Source: Owenia fusiformis (Eukaryota; Annelida; Polychaeta; Sabellida; Oweniidae). From it: a stretch of 64,000 bases of DNA. Every line of letters starts with the position of its first letter. The first letter of the stretch is position 1. This document shows positions 47,339 to 58,995 of the stretch, piece by piece. A model generated the notes under the pieces. It had not been told where the DNA came from and did no database searches. It was given only the letters and a program-made list of their open reading frames with translations. The translations under genes and the position numbers were made by a program. The stretch covers positions 9,117,375 through 9,181,374 of the forward strand of contig CAIIXF020000005.1 of assembly GCA_903813345.2 (NCBI GenBank). Direction: 5' to 3'.

Positions 47339-49424
47339 GACAGTGTGGCAAGTAAAGTACTGAGGAGATTGTAGTAGCAGGAAGAACCCTACATGAAATG
47401 TTCATGACTGAGATAAGTCTCATCCTATTATCATATGCTAATGATCATGATGATTGGCTGTATCTTTATATCCTTGGTCCAGGGGTATAATATAATCATT
47501 TTCTTTCTGACCTTATCCCATATCTAAATGTATACTCTGTCTGGTGCACAGACCAGAGAAATGCCTCATTATCCATTGGCTTAATACCTAATTAACCATA
47601 TTTTCTAGAGGCTGTACACTGTACTGTATGTATAATTACATCCAGATGCATGCTGGGGTAAAGTAAGTAGCTGCACAAAAACATGAGATCTTGTCATGTT
47701 GTTTATTATAAAAACAGAATTATCAACAAATCTTCAGAGATCTGTAAACAATGAAACAGTGCCATCTGATTGATGTCATGCATCTTGCACTTTAGTCTTA
47801 GCGCTTCTGCCTTATACAAAGCTAATACAGTGGCTTGGATTGCTATACAGGGGTACTAGCTTTTGAAACTCGGGCACTATATATTTCTGCAAAGCCAATG
47901 CATATAGGCCATGCACATACAAGATAATGTTCGCGAAAAATGCATGGACTATTCTTTTCGGCGTTCGGTTTTTTGATGTTTCGCCGTTTGTTTTTTGATG
48001 TTCATCTCCGGTTATATTTATGGTTGACAATAATCGGAAATGCGTGACAAATATGCAAATTGTGGAACAGTTGACAGGCCTGTGTCTCACATGCGCTCAA
48101 ATCAATGATTCATTAATTGAAGATTTTCTGTCAGAGCCTGGTCCGGGACCCTCTTCGAAAACTTTCCCCACTGTCGCATTTATGGCTTTTATGTATCAAT
48201 TGAAAAAACATCCTGCAGGAAAGGGGTACTGCATTTCTAGAAATCCAATATAGGACTCACTGCATGTCTTAAAAATAATTTTTAACATGGCCCAGTTTGC
48301 AATTTCTCCAAGGGAGACAGATAGAGTTGCAGAAATAAAAATTGGTAAAAGTTTTTATTTGCAACCTCTACCCATGGTTCAACAACTCAAGTAGATATCA
48401 CTTGCTCATTGACTTCTCAACAAATTCCAAGGTTCCAATTTAATGTTTCTCATCAATTTAGGATAAGTCACAAAAACAAAGTCATAGAACTTGCAAATTT
48501 ACTTGTGGTTGGTATATTTCTATGGCAATATAAATAGTCTTATCAGTGGTTAATAGCATGTGTTTCTGCTTGGCCTACTAAATTAATCATACATCTAGCT
48601 CTGGTAAGTGTCTTAGATTCATGGGCCTGTTTGAGAGGCTGTATGTTTCTGGTAGCAAGGAACACCCCGCAGGCTACAAGTACAAGTAGCCTGTATAGGT
48701 ACGAGGTCAGCTTTGTGTAAGTCTGTGAGAAATGTCTGGGATGTTTTTTTAGATGATGCATATAGGATGGAGACAATGCTAACTGAAATTCAATATGAAT
48801 ATGAGGCAAATGACCTTAAAGTTATGGTAGGTTGAAATGAGTGAAGAACTTTCGCCTGAGTGAACTTTATTGATAGATTTTGGATAAGAGTTCGGAATGA
48901 GTCTTACTCCAGACTCGTGAACCATATTAATCTGATAGAATTGAGTGAATTTATCAAGAATTTATCGCTCAATTATCAGGGAAATTCCAAAGATAACTTT
49001 ACTCATATGGATTCAGTTAATGCAACTGGTGATAACATCTAAGAAACAAGTCCATCAATCTGTATCTTTTGATTAGAAACTTAATTTCACAAGTAAAATA
49101 GGAACAAGTTTAACAGAAGTGAAACAGAGAAGTGGATTAATTTCGAGAATTGCACGTCAAATGCACATTAGGATAGTAGATATACTCTGGACTAATTTAA
49201 GGATGATATTAGATGTTAAGATCGTATTCCTGAGAGGGGTTGCCATTTATTGATGTGACAATCCTGGGTGAAAATTGGACTGTCGGATATGTAATTTATT
49301 TGCTGTTAGAAGAAACAACACAATTAAAATGGTGTTGTGTTATGTATGAAAAGTTGTAACTGGGGAAATCAACCACTCTGCTTTATGTCAAGGACATACA
49401 GTACAAGTATTTTCAAAGCTCACA

Positions 49425-49565
49425 CCATGCCATGCCGTCGAGATGCCGGCTGCTCTACGCGTGCATCGCGACCGCTGCACGCCCGCTCTTCGTCTGTGCG
49501 CCGAGCGCTCTTCGTGCTCACAGCGACAGCGATTCTACTGCTTAGCTAGCGCTTAGCATGCGCTA
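49425..49565. repeat. GC-rich dispersed repeat, copy 1
   Basis: An island of GC-rich sequence in AT-rich surroundings, with words GAGCGCT, GCGACCGC and CTACGACCG-like text shared with 58660-58830. Confidence 0.5.
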
Positions 49566-51473
49566 TACGACCGATGTAGTTACCAGATAGTAATTTATAC
49601 ATGTATGCACTGTACATATGCTTAGCGGTAGAATTCACAGTGAGCACGAAATGAAAGCAGATTGTTTAGATTGTAATTGAACTGGATGTTTTTATATCCA
49701 TTATACTGTATGCGGTCGTAATTAATCATTGGTTCACTAATATGCTCGATACTTTAAATGAATAAATTGGTAGTAAGTTTATCAGTTGAAAAATCCATAA
49801 TAAACACCAAGAACATGTAACTGAATTCAAATTGTATATAATCCACGGTGTTTTCTTTTTTGGTAACACTCCGATAGGCATCGCCATCGGGATAGTTCTG
49901 CCGATCGGCTAAGTCATCGGGACGGCATTTCCGTCGGCACAGTGTAAATCAATGCATTGTGCAACTTACCTGTACATCGGAGGATCCAAGAAAACATCGA
50001 TGAACTCATAATAATATTTCTTGAGAGTTAGATTATGTTTTGAGCGGGTAAAAATTGTGTCCACTATTAAGTTATATTCTTGAAACAATTCAATAAATAA
50101 GTATACTTAGAACTAGTTTTTTTCAATAAAAACTACTATTGCCGTTTTAAAAATGTAGAAATCCTTTTATAGAGCATTCTTTACCATAATTTATAAAATA
50201 ATCTTTCAGACGGGCAAATCACAATGAGGACAAATGATAAGTCTGTCATTATGTCTGTACGCACACGTAGATTGTACGTTGAAGTTGGACCGTCGATGAT
50301 TTTTATTCCGACATTCAAAGACAAATATATTTGAAATACTTTCAGGATTGTTATTCATTTGTTGTAATACAGATTGACTGATAGACCATTTAATTGTAAT
50401 GGGTTGTGCTTGGGATTCACAGAATTATTCTATGATAATCTGAGGATATATCAAAATTAATTTTAAATGCGGATGTTTACATAAAAGATCTTGTTTCCAT
50501 TTCGTAAAAACAAAAATATTGAAGTACGATAATAGATCGGATATTAGCGTACCTCTGTGGAAAAGAATCAAAAGATACTCCAGTATGATGATTTGTCATT
50601 TTAGAAATTCGTCAATTTGACTAAACTATCCCCCGGAACTAGCCTTTCAGGTTAAGCAAATGCGACAGATACATGTATCTAAAGAAAGTTACATTTTATT
50701 CTTGATTTCAGGGAATAATTGTAATGATAAACATAAATTGCAATTATTATTGTTTTGCTATTCCAATCATATTTTGCGTTTTATCAACTTTTCGAAAAGC
50801 TATACGCATATGATACTACAACTACTTCTGACAGTGGTTTATCGTAACTTTTTGCAAATATGGATGTTTATACTGCTTGTATCTTATTCTAGGGAGTTTT
50901 ATATAGACAGGACTTCCTCTTCACAATGTAATTATATATTTTCTGTTTTGTAGGTTCCCGTGGGTAAGATACCAACAAGAACAATACGGCCCATCCTAAA
51001 GGGCACAGACCCGTCAGTGGCGTTCTTCAAGTTATAGCCCATGGAGATATAGTTTGTGAATCTTGCCTACACAGCTGCTCGATACAAGTGCAAAATACAC
51101 ATAATAACCCTAATATAATATAGATAAATGTTTGGCATGCATTGTGTTTCTGTTTCATTGTTAAATTATTTGATAACTTATAATAAGCAGATAAGTTAGT
51201 TGCTTTTCAGGTATTACGCGGCGATGTAGGACTGAAAACCCGGGACTGAAAACCAGCGTCACACATGTACATTTTCTCGGATATTCCTCCATAAGCAGAT
51301 ATACATGTTTGCATGTTTTAATTTTGATTTGATTTGTTTTTTTTGAATTACACGAATTAGATAAAGTCTTTCAAATGTTACCAGTCTTTGGTGGTGAGAT
51401 TTCATGTAGGAATTAGAATTAGAATAAGATTTATTACGACTGTACGATCTGTTTTGTTTGCATCGTTCATTGT

Positions 51474-51686
51474 CAGGCCCGTAGCCAGGATTTGCCAAGG
51501 GGGGGGGGGTTCAATTTTCAAAAATTTCCAGGGGGGTTCACATTTGACAATTTTGGCCCAAATTAGGCTAAAATCACTAGAGAAGTGCTCAAAATGGTCA
51601 AAAACTGCATGATTTTGAAAGAATTTTTGGCCGGGGGGGGGGGGTTCGCCCGAACCCTGCGAACCCCCCCCCTGGCTACGGGCCTG
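51474..51686. mobile_element. CAGGCCCGTAGCC MITE, copy 3 (best preserved)
   Basis: 213 bp from CAGGCCCGTAGCCAGG to CCTGGCTACGGGCCTG. Perfect 5-bp duplication ATTGT (51469-51473, 51687-51691). Confidence 0.9.
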
Positions 51687-51802
51687 ATTGTATAACGTTG
51701 ATAAAACACAAGGTCAGCATTGGAATTACAGAATTGTGCGATTCCCTACCTCCCATTCATAGATTTAGTCTCATGGCCATGGTATTCAAAATTATATTTG
51801 TT

Positions 51803-52153
51803 CTGTCATTCTGATTCCCGTGTCGGGACATTCTGATCTATCGGAGTCTCACTTTATCTAACCCTTTGGTATTCCAAAGGATAAAACTTGCTGTGGATCA
51901 CACAATGGTGTCGGGAGATTAAACCAGTGAATGTTCCGATCGTCGCAACATTCGATACACCGAGAGATTTCACGGATTCATACATGCATACTGTACATGT
52001 ATATTCAGCACAGTATGCATGTACATTCCATATATCCTTCCAATAATAAGTGCTGCATGTATAAACCTGTGAAACCTCTCGGTCCATAGGATGTTGTGAC
52101 GATCGGAACATTTAACTGGTTAAATCTCCCGATACTGGAAATAAGAATGACAG
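51803..52153. mobile_element. Foldback element with a small insert in its left arm
   Basis: Outer left TGTCATTCTGATTCCCGTG pairs with right GGAAATAAGAATGACA. Inner left ATGTTCCGATCGTCGCAACA pairs with right TGTTGTGACGATCGGAACAT. The left arm is interrupted by about 88 bp bounded by direct repeats GTGTCGGGA (51820-51828 and 51908-51916). Confidence 0.8.
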
Positions 52154-53371
52154 GGGAAATCTGGGAAATCTGAAAGAGTCCATGCCTCCTGAGCCTTATG
52201 TGACTGGCAAATAAAATCAGCACGGAAAGTGCATCCTTGAATTCCGAGGTTGGGTAGTAAACTGTCACCTTTAATTCAGATAGAATTATCTATCATATCT
52301 GTTTTCCTGTTAAGAATCACGATTCCGGATAACGAATGAGGGGAATTTTCATACTTTATCATTCCGTTCTTAATATATTGTATAATATATTTGTATTCTG
52401 TTTTACGGGTTCCCATTGAAATTGGTTACAACACAGGCAATATATCGCAGGTTAAATGAGTGTTCAACAATTAAACATGGCGGTCTTCATTTTATAGTTC
52501 ATGAAAATTGCCTCAAGTACAATGTCAAAATCTCAAGATGATTTCTTCCGACCTATGTTTACTGACGAGAGAGGGGTACGCAGTTGCTTGAAGCAAGCAT
52601 AAACTATGAAAAATCCATAGTCCGATAATTAATTAATTGGCACGAATCTGTTAATTGTTTTTGTTATTGTTACTTGATTAGACGGATTTTCAGATATTAT
52701 CTGCATTGAGATGGCTGACATTGGTTTTATCTCTGTGTTTTATCTTTAATAATTTTTAACAGAGTTAGGACTAGCCTACAAGGAATTCCATATAGCCTAT
52801 AATTGATTTTAATTTAATAAATAGAAATGGTAACGCTCCCGAAGAGTGCATGTGTGCCTGGCAGGATCGCCAATAGAATTGCATGCTTTGTTTTGTTTTG
52901 ATAGTTAGTTTAGAACTTTTACCACGTGAAGTATTCAATCCATTACCCTTTGCATTCGTTCGACTTCACTTCTTAAAAGAGAGCTCCGTCTTAGTTTAAC
53001 TAGACTCTGCACGCAGGGTATCAATCCATACGCAAACGTGCGTGTACTTTGAAGGGCTTTGAAGTCTCTGGTAACATTAATTTTTAGGGTTTCGAAGCCA
53101 TTTCCACCTCCTCCTGTATTCTTTCTATGGGAGAGGTTTTTCAAAAATAATTATAAACTTTTGAGACCTTTGGGGATATCAAGTCGCATATCAAGTCACA
53201 TATCCTTATATATTTTGTTTTTTTTCCTGAAGGATTGGAAAATAAAAATTCAAACATAGAGAGGCAAAGACGTGATAGTGTGGGAAGTTTTAATATTTAA
53301 TTTATGCTTTTCTTTCATTCAAATGGCAACCCTCGAATATAATTGCAATTGACTTCCATTGCATTTGAAGG

Positions 53372-53519
53372 GGGAGGGGGTTCAATCATCGCCTTTCTCC
53401 AAAGTTTATTTAAAATCGTGCAGTTTTTCATGATTCTGAGCTCTTTTAACTTAAGTGATGACCAATGTTGTTTAATGTGGACCCCCTGCCCCCATCACTG
53501 GAAAATGGCTACGGGCCTG
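53372..53519. repeat. CAGGCCCGTAGCC-family fragment
   Basis: GAGGGGGTTCAATCATCGCC, TGCAGTTTTTCATGATTCTG and GGCTACGGGCCTG follow the family order; the left terminus is lost. Confidence 0.6.
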
Positions 53520-53956
53520 AAAGGGCAAATATTGTCATTGATTTCTCGAAAGCTCATAATACACCCAATCAACAAGGTGGGTTTGAAGGTGAAAACCTAG
53601 ACGATCTCTGTAATCAAAGGCTGAGACGATATTTTCTATAATCAGAGTCCTAGACGACTTCTGCTGTAATCAAGAGTCCTGGGTGATCTTTAGACTTTCT
53701 CATAATTAAAGTAGCCAAACATCCGCTGAACAGGGAAATTGATGGATTAATGAATAATCTTTTGTTTGTTATTTTAATTACACTTATTGTTTTGACAAAT
53801 ATAAAACGTTTGTTTCCGATTATAATACAAGTGTATGTATCAAATCTATCATGTGAAGCAATCCCTAAAAGCAGAACAAGACAGCCACAATAACCACCTT
53901 GTTCTAAGGGTATAACTACTAGTTTAGAAGTCTTATATTTTACTATATGACTTGAG

Positions 53957-54152
53957 CAACAGCGGGCCATAGTGCAGTGGTCAGTCGTAGTGGTGTTCCA
54001 AAATGAATATCAACATTCAGCATTGAACACACTGAAACTAAACCTTTTTGAAAAATTCCAGGGGTCACATTTAACAATGAAAACTAATGAAAACTTTCGC
54101 CCAAAAGCACGTGTTCACTGCTCAAAATGTAGAAAAACTGACTATGGGCCTG
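53957..54152. repeat. CAGGCCCGTAGCC-family fragment, strongly diverged
   Basis: TTGAAAAATTCCAGGGGTCA, CACATTTAACAATG and GACTATGGGCCTG are recognisable; the left terminus is lost. Confidence 0.45.
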
Positions 54153-54492
54153 AATCTCATCCCCCCATTCAGTTCCATCACTAACATTCATTTATATCAT
54201 AATTTAATATATTTAGTATTATTGAGAATGTAAGCTGGACAGTCATATAATAAAACAAATATTTCGTTTTATCTCAGGCCCTTAGTCAGGATTTGCCAGG
54301 GAGGATTCGTGGAATACTAGTACATGTAGTATCACTTTTGAAAGATGTACAGGTATAATTCACCATGATAGAGTGCAATATTTGCTAAATAATCAAAAGA
54401 AATAGACATCTGCAGCGGCAGCAGTGCAACATTTTCATATCAAAATTAATAAAAAGAGCATGCTATAAACTGTAACTCTATATAAGCTTATA

Positions 54493-54578
54493 TTATGTAA
54501 CATGCAAAAACAATAAATCTATTTCAATACTGCTAATATGGAGCTTTTTGTCTTCGAAATTGTCACGATCGCCGCCAC
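54493..54578 (-). CDS. Candidate minus-strand terminal exon A
   Basis: After the acceptor TTATTACAG, a frame entered at phase 1 reads GGDRDNFEDKKLHISSIEID and stops at 54493. Short, so weak by itself; noted because two similar candidates lie upstream on the same strand. Confidence 0.2.
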
Positions 54579-54653
54579 CTGTAATAAAACAATAGAGAGG
54601 TTAAGCTACACGTTCTTTAGGTGAACGCGTAAAACTTATTTTTCCCTGGGGCA

Positions 54654-54845
54654 CAGGCCCGTAGCGAAGGGGGTTCGATGGGTTCGGGCGACCCCCCTGG
54701 CCAAACATTTTCTCAAAATGTTGCTGTTTTCTGAGCATTTTTAAGTGATTTTGGCCATTTTTGGACCAAAATTGTCACAAGTGAACCCCTCCTGGAATTT
54801 ATCAAAAAGTGACCCCCCCATTGGCAAATCCTGGCTACGGGTCTG
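54654..54845. mobile_element. CAGGCCCGTAGCC MITE, copy 4
   Basis: 192 bp ending GGCTACGGGTCTG. Flanking 5-mers GGGCA and GGGTA agree at 4 of 5 positions. Confidence 0.8.
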
Positions 54846-55144
54846 GGGTATATCTCTCAAAGTTGTCTTTAAATTTGACTAGTTTAGTATAAAGATCAGG
54901 TTTTGCTAAATGTATGTAGCTGAATCTCTCTTAATACATATCTGAAAGATAACGCAAACCCTTAATTATTAACTTTCAAATATAAACAATGAAACAAGTA
55001 ACTGAAAATTAACATGAACGCCAAGTAACCCACTGACTCTTGGGATTCGAAAGTCAGTTGTGGTTGCAAATGGTCGAATGCATTCATTGAATTAATGATT
55101 ATAACTAAATATTTTTCAGAACTGCGTCGAATTCCACAATGCAT

Positions 55145-55229
55145 TTACTCCTGTCTGTAGTGAAGGCTTGCACCAACCCCTTCGGCCTCGCCTCTCTTCC
55201 TGCTATCCCTCTCGTAGCATCCCACTATC
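55145..55229 (-). CDS. Candidate minus-strand terminal exon B
   Basis: Strong acceptor TTTCATTTCAG, then (one base borrowed) IVGCYERDSRKRGEAEGVGA and a further LHYRQE to a TAA stop. The charged, Gly/Arg-rich peptide and richer GC content differ from the surroundings. Same entry phase as candidate exon C, so the two could be alternative last exons of one gene. No family recognised. Confidence 0.3.
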
Positions 55230-56559
55230 CTGAAATGAAATGAATTAAACAGACGAATTTCATGTACATTGTATTAATTGATGCATCATAATTATTCAAT
55301 CGTATGATGAATTAAATATTATTTACAATTATTTTGAATACCAAACAAAACCCTTTTATGTCATTCTGTTACTCTTGGTATCTTTCTTTTTCACCTGAAA
55401 CATGCTGAGCAGACATGAGATGCCATGGTTTATCATGATGCTTTTATATAGGCTATTAATTATAGTTCTCTTTGCAATATAAAACTGGTATGTTTATGCA
55501 AAACCCAATTGGACTGATATAAAGGGGTATTGTTTCATTATGTGGACTTGAGAAAGGCCGACATACTCATTGCTTCCAGTTCCAACCTAACTTATAATAA
55601 GAAGTTATCAAGATCCAAAAACACGATCGCTTCTTAAACAATACGCTTGTAAAATCCCGGCGATCAAATGCAATCAAACTTTCGCAATCAGGTGCCTAAT
55701 TAGTCTTTTGATCTCCGAAGTTTTACTGGACTTTTCAATGAACTCGTGAGAAGCAAACGCAATCATCACAAACTCAAATAAATTTTAAATAGAGTAAAAC
55801 CCAGGGAAAAAGATCGCGTGGTTATTTGATTTTTTCATAGGAATTTGGCATATTTCAATTTTGAAATAGCAAAAGTCTGTCTCGGAAGAATTTACCAAGC
55901 ATATAGATAGATATTTGTACTTCCTTTGATCAGTGGCCGGTGTGACTGGAATTCGAATCTAATCTGTTTCATTTTTTATGTAAATTGAAAGGAATAAAGT
56001 TTTATTTTAAGTGTTTTAACAATATTAACGTTTGGCGTGCAGCGCAACTTCATACACAATCAAAGAACAGAATACAGGTATAAGAACATGCCTTTTATTT
56101 TCAAGCTCGAGCAATATCCCCGTTATAAACCCAAAATACGGTCCTTGGCAGCAAACCTGTATGTGCCCGCTTTTCACTGTAACTAATAAAATAAATTAAG
56201 TACTGAATATAAAATTCGATTCTGAATAAAAACTTTAAGAACGTGGTTTGCGTTATTCAATTATTTATTTAAACGAACGCTCTCGTCTTTTGAACTTTAT
56301 AAAGAGTAAATCCGATCTGAGATTTGAAATCGGGAATAAAAGATACATACATACATAATAACAAAAGATATACGTTCCCAAATAAAAAAAATAGGAGAAG
56401 AATCTAGATTACAATCCAATAAACAATATCTGAGACTATCAGACAATATCAAGTTTAAAATCCGACAATACGCTCCGGCCGTGAAAGTTTCTGAATTTAA
56501 TAACAACGTATATTTTAATGTGTAATTATATCCATTGATGTTGTAAACTATACTACGGC

Positions 56560-56876
56560 TTAAGCAGAATTTTCTACTTGGATAATTCCTGCCTCGATAG
56601 TGTAGGGATCGCTCACATCAGGTAGGCCATCATAGGGGGGGGGGTTCACATAAGTCAGAGAGTGTGTCAAAGGACACTCTTCTTGTCTCACTGACCTTGT
56701 AAAATTGTTCTATAGTTGCGTTCCAAATGCAGGTGTCTGAAAATATTTCATCTGATGGAGAAGTTGTTCTTGTTCTGGGAGTTTCATTTATTTCAAAATG
56801 GTTCAAGATAAGGTCGAGTTTCCTGCTGTTCTCTTCTACGGTCTTCTGGAGTTGTATTTGCATATTATAGATTTCA
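56560..56876 (-). CDS. Candidate minus-strand terminal exon C, frame broken at a homopolymer
   Basis: After ATTCCAG the frame reads EIYNMQIQLQKTVEENSRKL and continues through a predicted coiled coil, NHFEINETPRTRTTSPSDE and VSFDTLSDLCEPPP, for 81 residues to a TGA in a run of ten G (56635-56644, C on this strand). Beyond the run the shifted frame stays open and protein-like (YDGLPDVSDPYTIEAGIIQV) to a TAA at 56560. The break coincides exactly with the homopolymer, so it may be a sequencing slip or a real frameshift. A PPxY WW-binding motif would sit at the join. An internal AAG|GTCAGT donor offers another ending. Coiled coil plus acidic tail recalls channel C-termini, but no family is recognised. 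Confidence 0.4.
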
Positions 56877-57066
56877 CTGGAATAGCGTACCCAGTGTTAA
56901 AGGCTCGCCATTAACCAAAACGCAATATGAGAACATCAATAATTTTTCATTTTCATACAACTGAAGGGATAATAAATGCTTTAATATAATATAAAGTAAG
57001 CGCATTTATAAATGTATTTTAAGCGTAAAATCAAAGCACAACCAACCATTTACTAAAAAAAAGAAA

Positions 57067-57145
57067 AAATGTCAGACTTGGACTCGAACCCGGACCATCC
57101 ACGTGACAGGCGAGGATCTCCAAACCTCGACACCTCAACATCAGT
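57067..57145 (-). repeat. tRNA-Asp-like relic
   Basis: The minus strand reads CTCGCCTGTCACGTGG, like the anticodon arm of tRNA-Asp (GTC), then a B-box GGTTCGAGTCC. The T-stem does not pair properly and the acceptor stem is missing, so it is a pseudogene or SINE head rather than a working tRNA. Confidence 0.45.
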
Positions 57146-57969
57146 TATTACCGTAAACAATTAAACAGTACCATATAATAAAAAACAACATATTAAAGGT
57201 GCAACAATGAGTTCAAAGCGGCCATTCAATGATCATGGACCATTTATTAAAGTTTGGATTGCCCGCCCTATTTTCCCCATTTTTTAATTTTTGTATAATC
57301 TCTCATTAGGCCTATAGCTCAAAATATCACTAGGGACCAAGAGAAAACCCTAGAATTGTACGTGTCATGGAATAGGCTGTTCAGAATGTCAGCCGCTTGC
57401 CGTCGGAAGACTGCTTCGCTCACTGGAATAGCGTACCCAATGTTAATAATAGCCTAGTATCATTGCTAGAAACCGTGTGATTTTATTGGTCGATTCAGTA
57501 CCATGTGATCAAAAATACCATAACATATATTAAAGCTCTATTGGGATTTTAAAAGACGTATTGCCGGGCGTATTTTCCGCCCGGGAATTCTGACAACTGT
57601 ACTGGACGAAAACATCGGGAGACCGCTCCGCCCACTGTCTGAAGCCAATTTTTTGCTATAAATCAAGCCACGGGGATCTACACGACCTGTGATTTAAATA
57701 CATGTTAGTAAAGTGATCATCAAAATGAATGTCCTTGCTTGCTTTTAAAAATAAGTTTTCATGCGTTATAGGCCTATACAAATTGAACGGGGTGAGTAAT
57801 GTGTCTAAAGACATGATAATAATATGTTACTTCATTTTATTTCATATAATTACTCCAAATTTTCCCATCTCACTCTTCTGAGTTAATGAGTTCCTTTTAA
57901 AAAATACGAATTCGTGAATTTGTTCCATCGTATGTATCACTCCCCCTTCCCCGTTTACGGCAACCGCAT

Positions 57970-58020
57970 TCGTATGGTACGTGTACACGTACATTCGTAT
58001 GGTACGTGTACATGTACATT
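57970..58020. repeat. 25-bp tandem duplication with GTACGTGTACACGTAC palindrome
   Basis: Two adjacent copies of a unit starting ATTCGTATGGTACGTGTAC. Confidence 0.8.
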
Positions 58021-58319
58021 AAACTAACAAGAAAGCAATAACATTAGTTTTGTGATAATAACGTCCCTTATAAGTATTTGTTTTCGGCTCGTGTAGATCA
58101 CTGATTTATAGCAAAAACATTGCCTTTTGCACGTTGGTGACGATGAACCTTTTGATTAGATGTCATGATGTTTGCAGCGCCTACTGTATTCTTAAAGCAA
58201 TTCAAGAGTAAACTTTCTCTTTATCTTGAAAAAAAAATCTTCTAGATTTGTTGAATTTTCTTGCAGAAATCGATGCCTTATTTTATCCGATCACAAAGCG
58301 TAGTGTTGCATTTATACAG

Positions 58320-58830
58320 TTTCATATTACATTCTACGGCCGAGATCTTAACTGCTAAAAGGACGCTCAGCGTTATGTTTTAGGCATCTTTACGCGATTT
58401 TTATTGAACCGTTCGTTTCATTAAAATATTTCAAATCAAATTATGAATTACTATAAAAGGTAAATAAAAATAGAAAATGATGAATAATGCGTTGAAAGTA
58501 ATAACTTCTTTCAAATTATGAATTGCTATAAAAGGTAAATAAAAATAGAAAATAATGAATAATGCGTTGAAAGTAATAACTTCTTTCAAATTGCATTTCT
58601 CCCTTGGAATTCTAGTTTAAAATGATTACAGTTATTAATGTTGCAATGTTCCATTGAATTCTACGGCCGGATCTTACATGCTCATCAACTGCGCTGGTGG
58701 TGAACGACTGCGAAGCGGACGCTCAGCGCATTGAGCGCTGGCGATCTACGACCGCATCGCGCGCGAATAGCGAGCGACCAACGAACGCTCAGCGCACGAA
58801 CTACGCCCGCTTCCCGAATGAGTGTACGGC
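58320..58830. repeat. GC-rich dispersed repeat, copy 2, with internal duplication
   Basis: TTCTACGGCCGAGATCTTAA at 58333 and TTCTACGGCCGGATCTTACA at 58659 are direct repeats, each followed by GGACGCTCAGCG. The second continues into a GC-rich block of CGCTCAGCGC and GCGATCTACGACCGC resembling 49425-49565. It lies just upstream of the GT49 gene. Confidence 0.6.
58438..58592. repeat. 77-bp tandem duplication
   Basis: Two adjacent copies containing AAATTATGAATTRCTATAAA, AAAATAGAAAATRATGAATA and AGTAATAACTTCTTTC differ by only a couple of bases. Confidence 0.9.
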
Positions 58831-58995
58831 GGATGGCGATGTGTGAGCTTTGTTACTGAGAGTACTGTATTTCCTTTGTGAATTGTGTATTTTAACATTC
58901 CATTTGGATCTGTTGAATGTGAGATAATAGACTGACTTCATTACATCATAGAGCGCCTACCAGATAACATTTGACAGATCACATATTTTATAAAA

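Larger units (their letters stand above)
42875..58300. other. Gene-poor repeat tract, right part
   Basis: About 15 kb with no confident gene. Holds the MITEs listed separately, homopolymer G/C runs (43148, 43444, 44418), scattered orphan exon candidates on the minus strand between 54.4 and 56.9 kb, and long AT-rich stretches (44.5-46.0, 49.6-51.2, 55.2-56.5 kb) in which I see nothing. Confidence 0.5.

Noticed and set aside
48020-48253. 77-codon plus-strand frame beginning MVDNNRKCVTNMQIVEQL
   Set aside because: Protein-like composition, but overlapped by an equally long minus-strand frame and with no clear splice signals or recognised relatives.
52935-53144. 69-codon minus-strand frame ending VKLRRSSLLRSEVERMQ
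   Set aside because: The end overlaps a dispersed repeat also seen at 36135 and 35332, so it is more likely repeat sequence than a gene.
57067-57145. Functional tRNA-Asp gene
   Set aside because: T-stem pairs fail and no acceptor stem can be built, so it is listed only as a relic.
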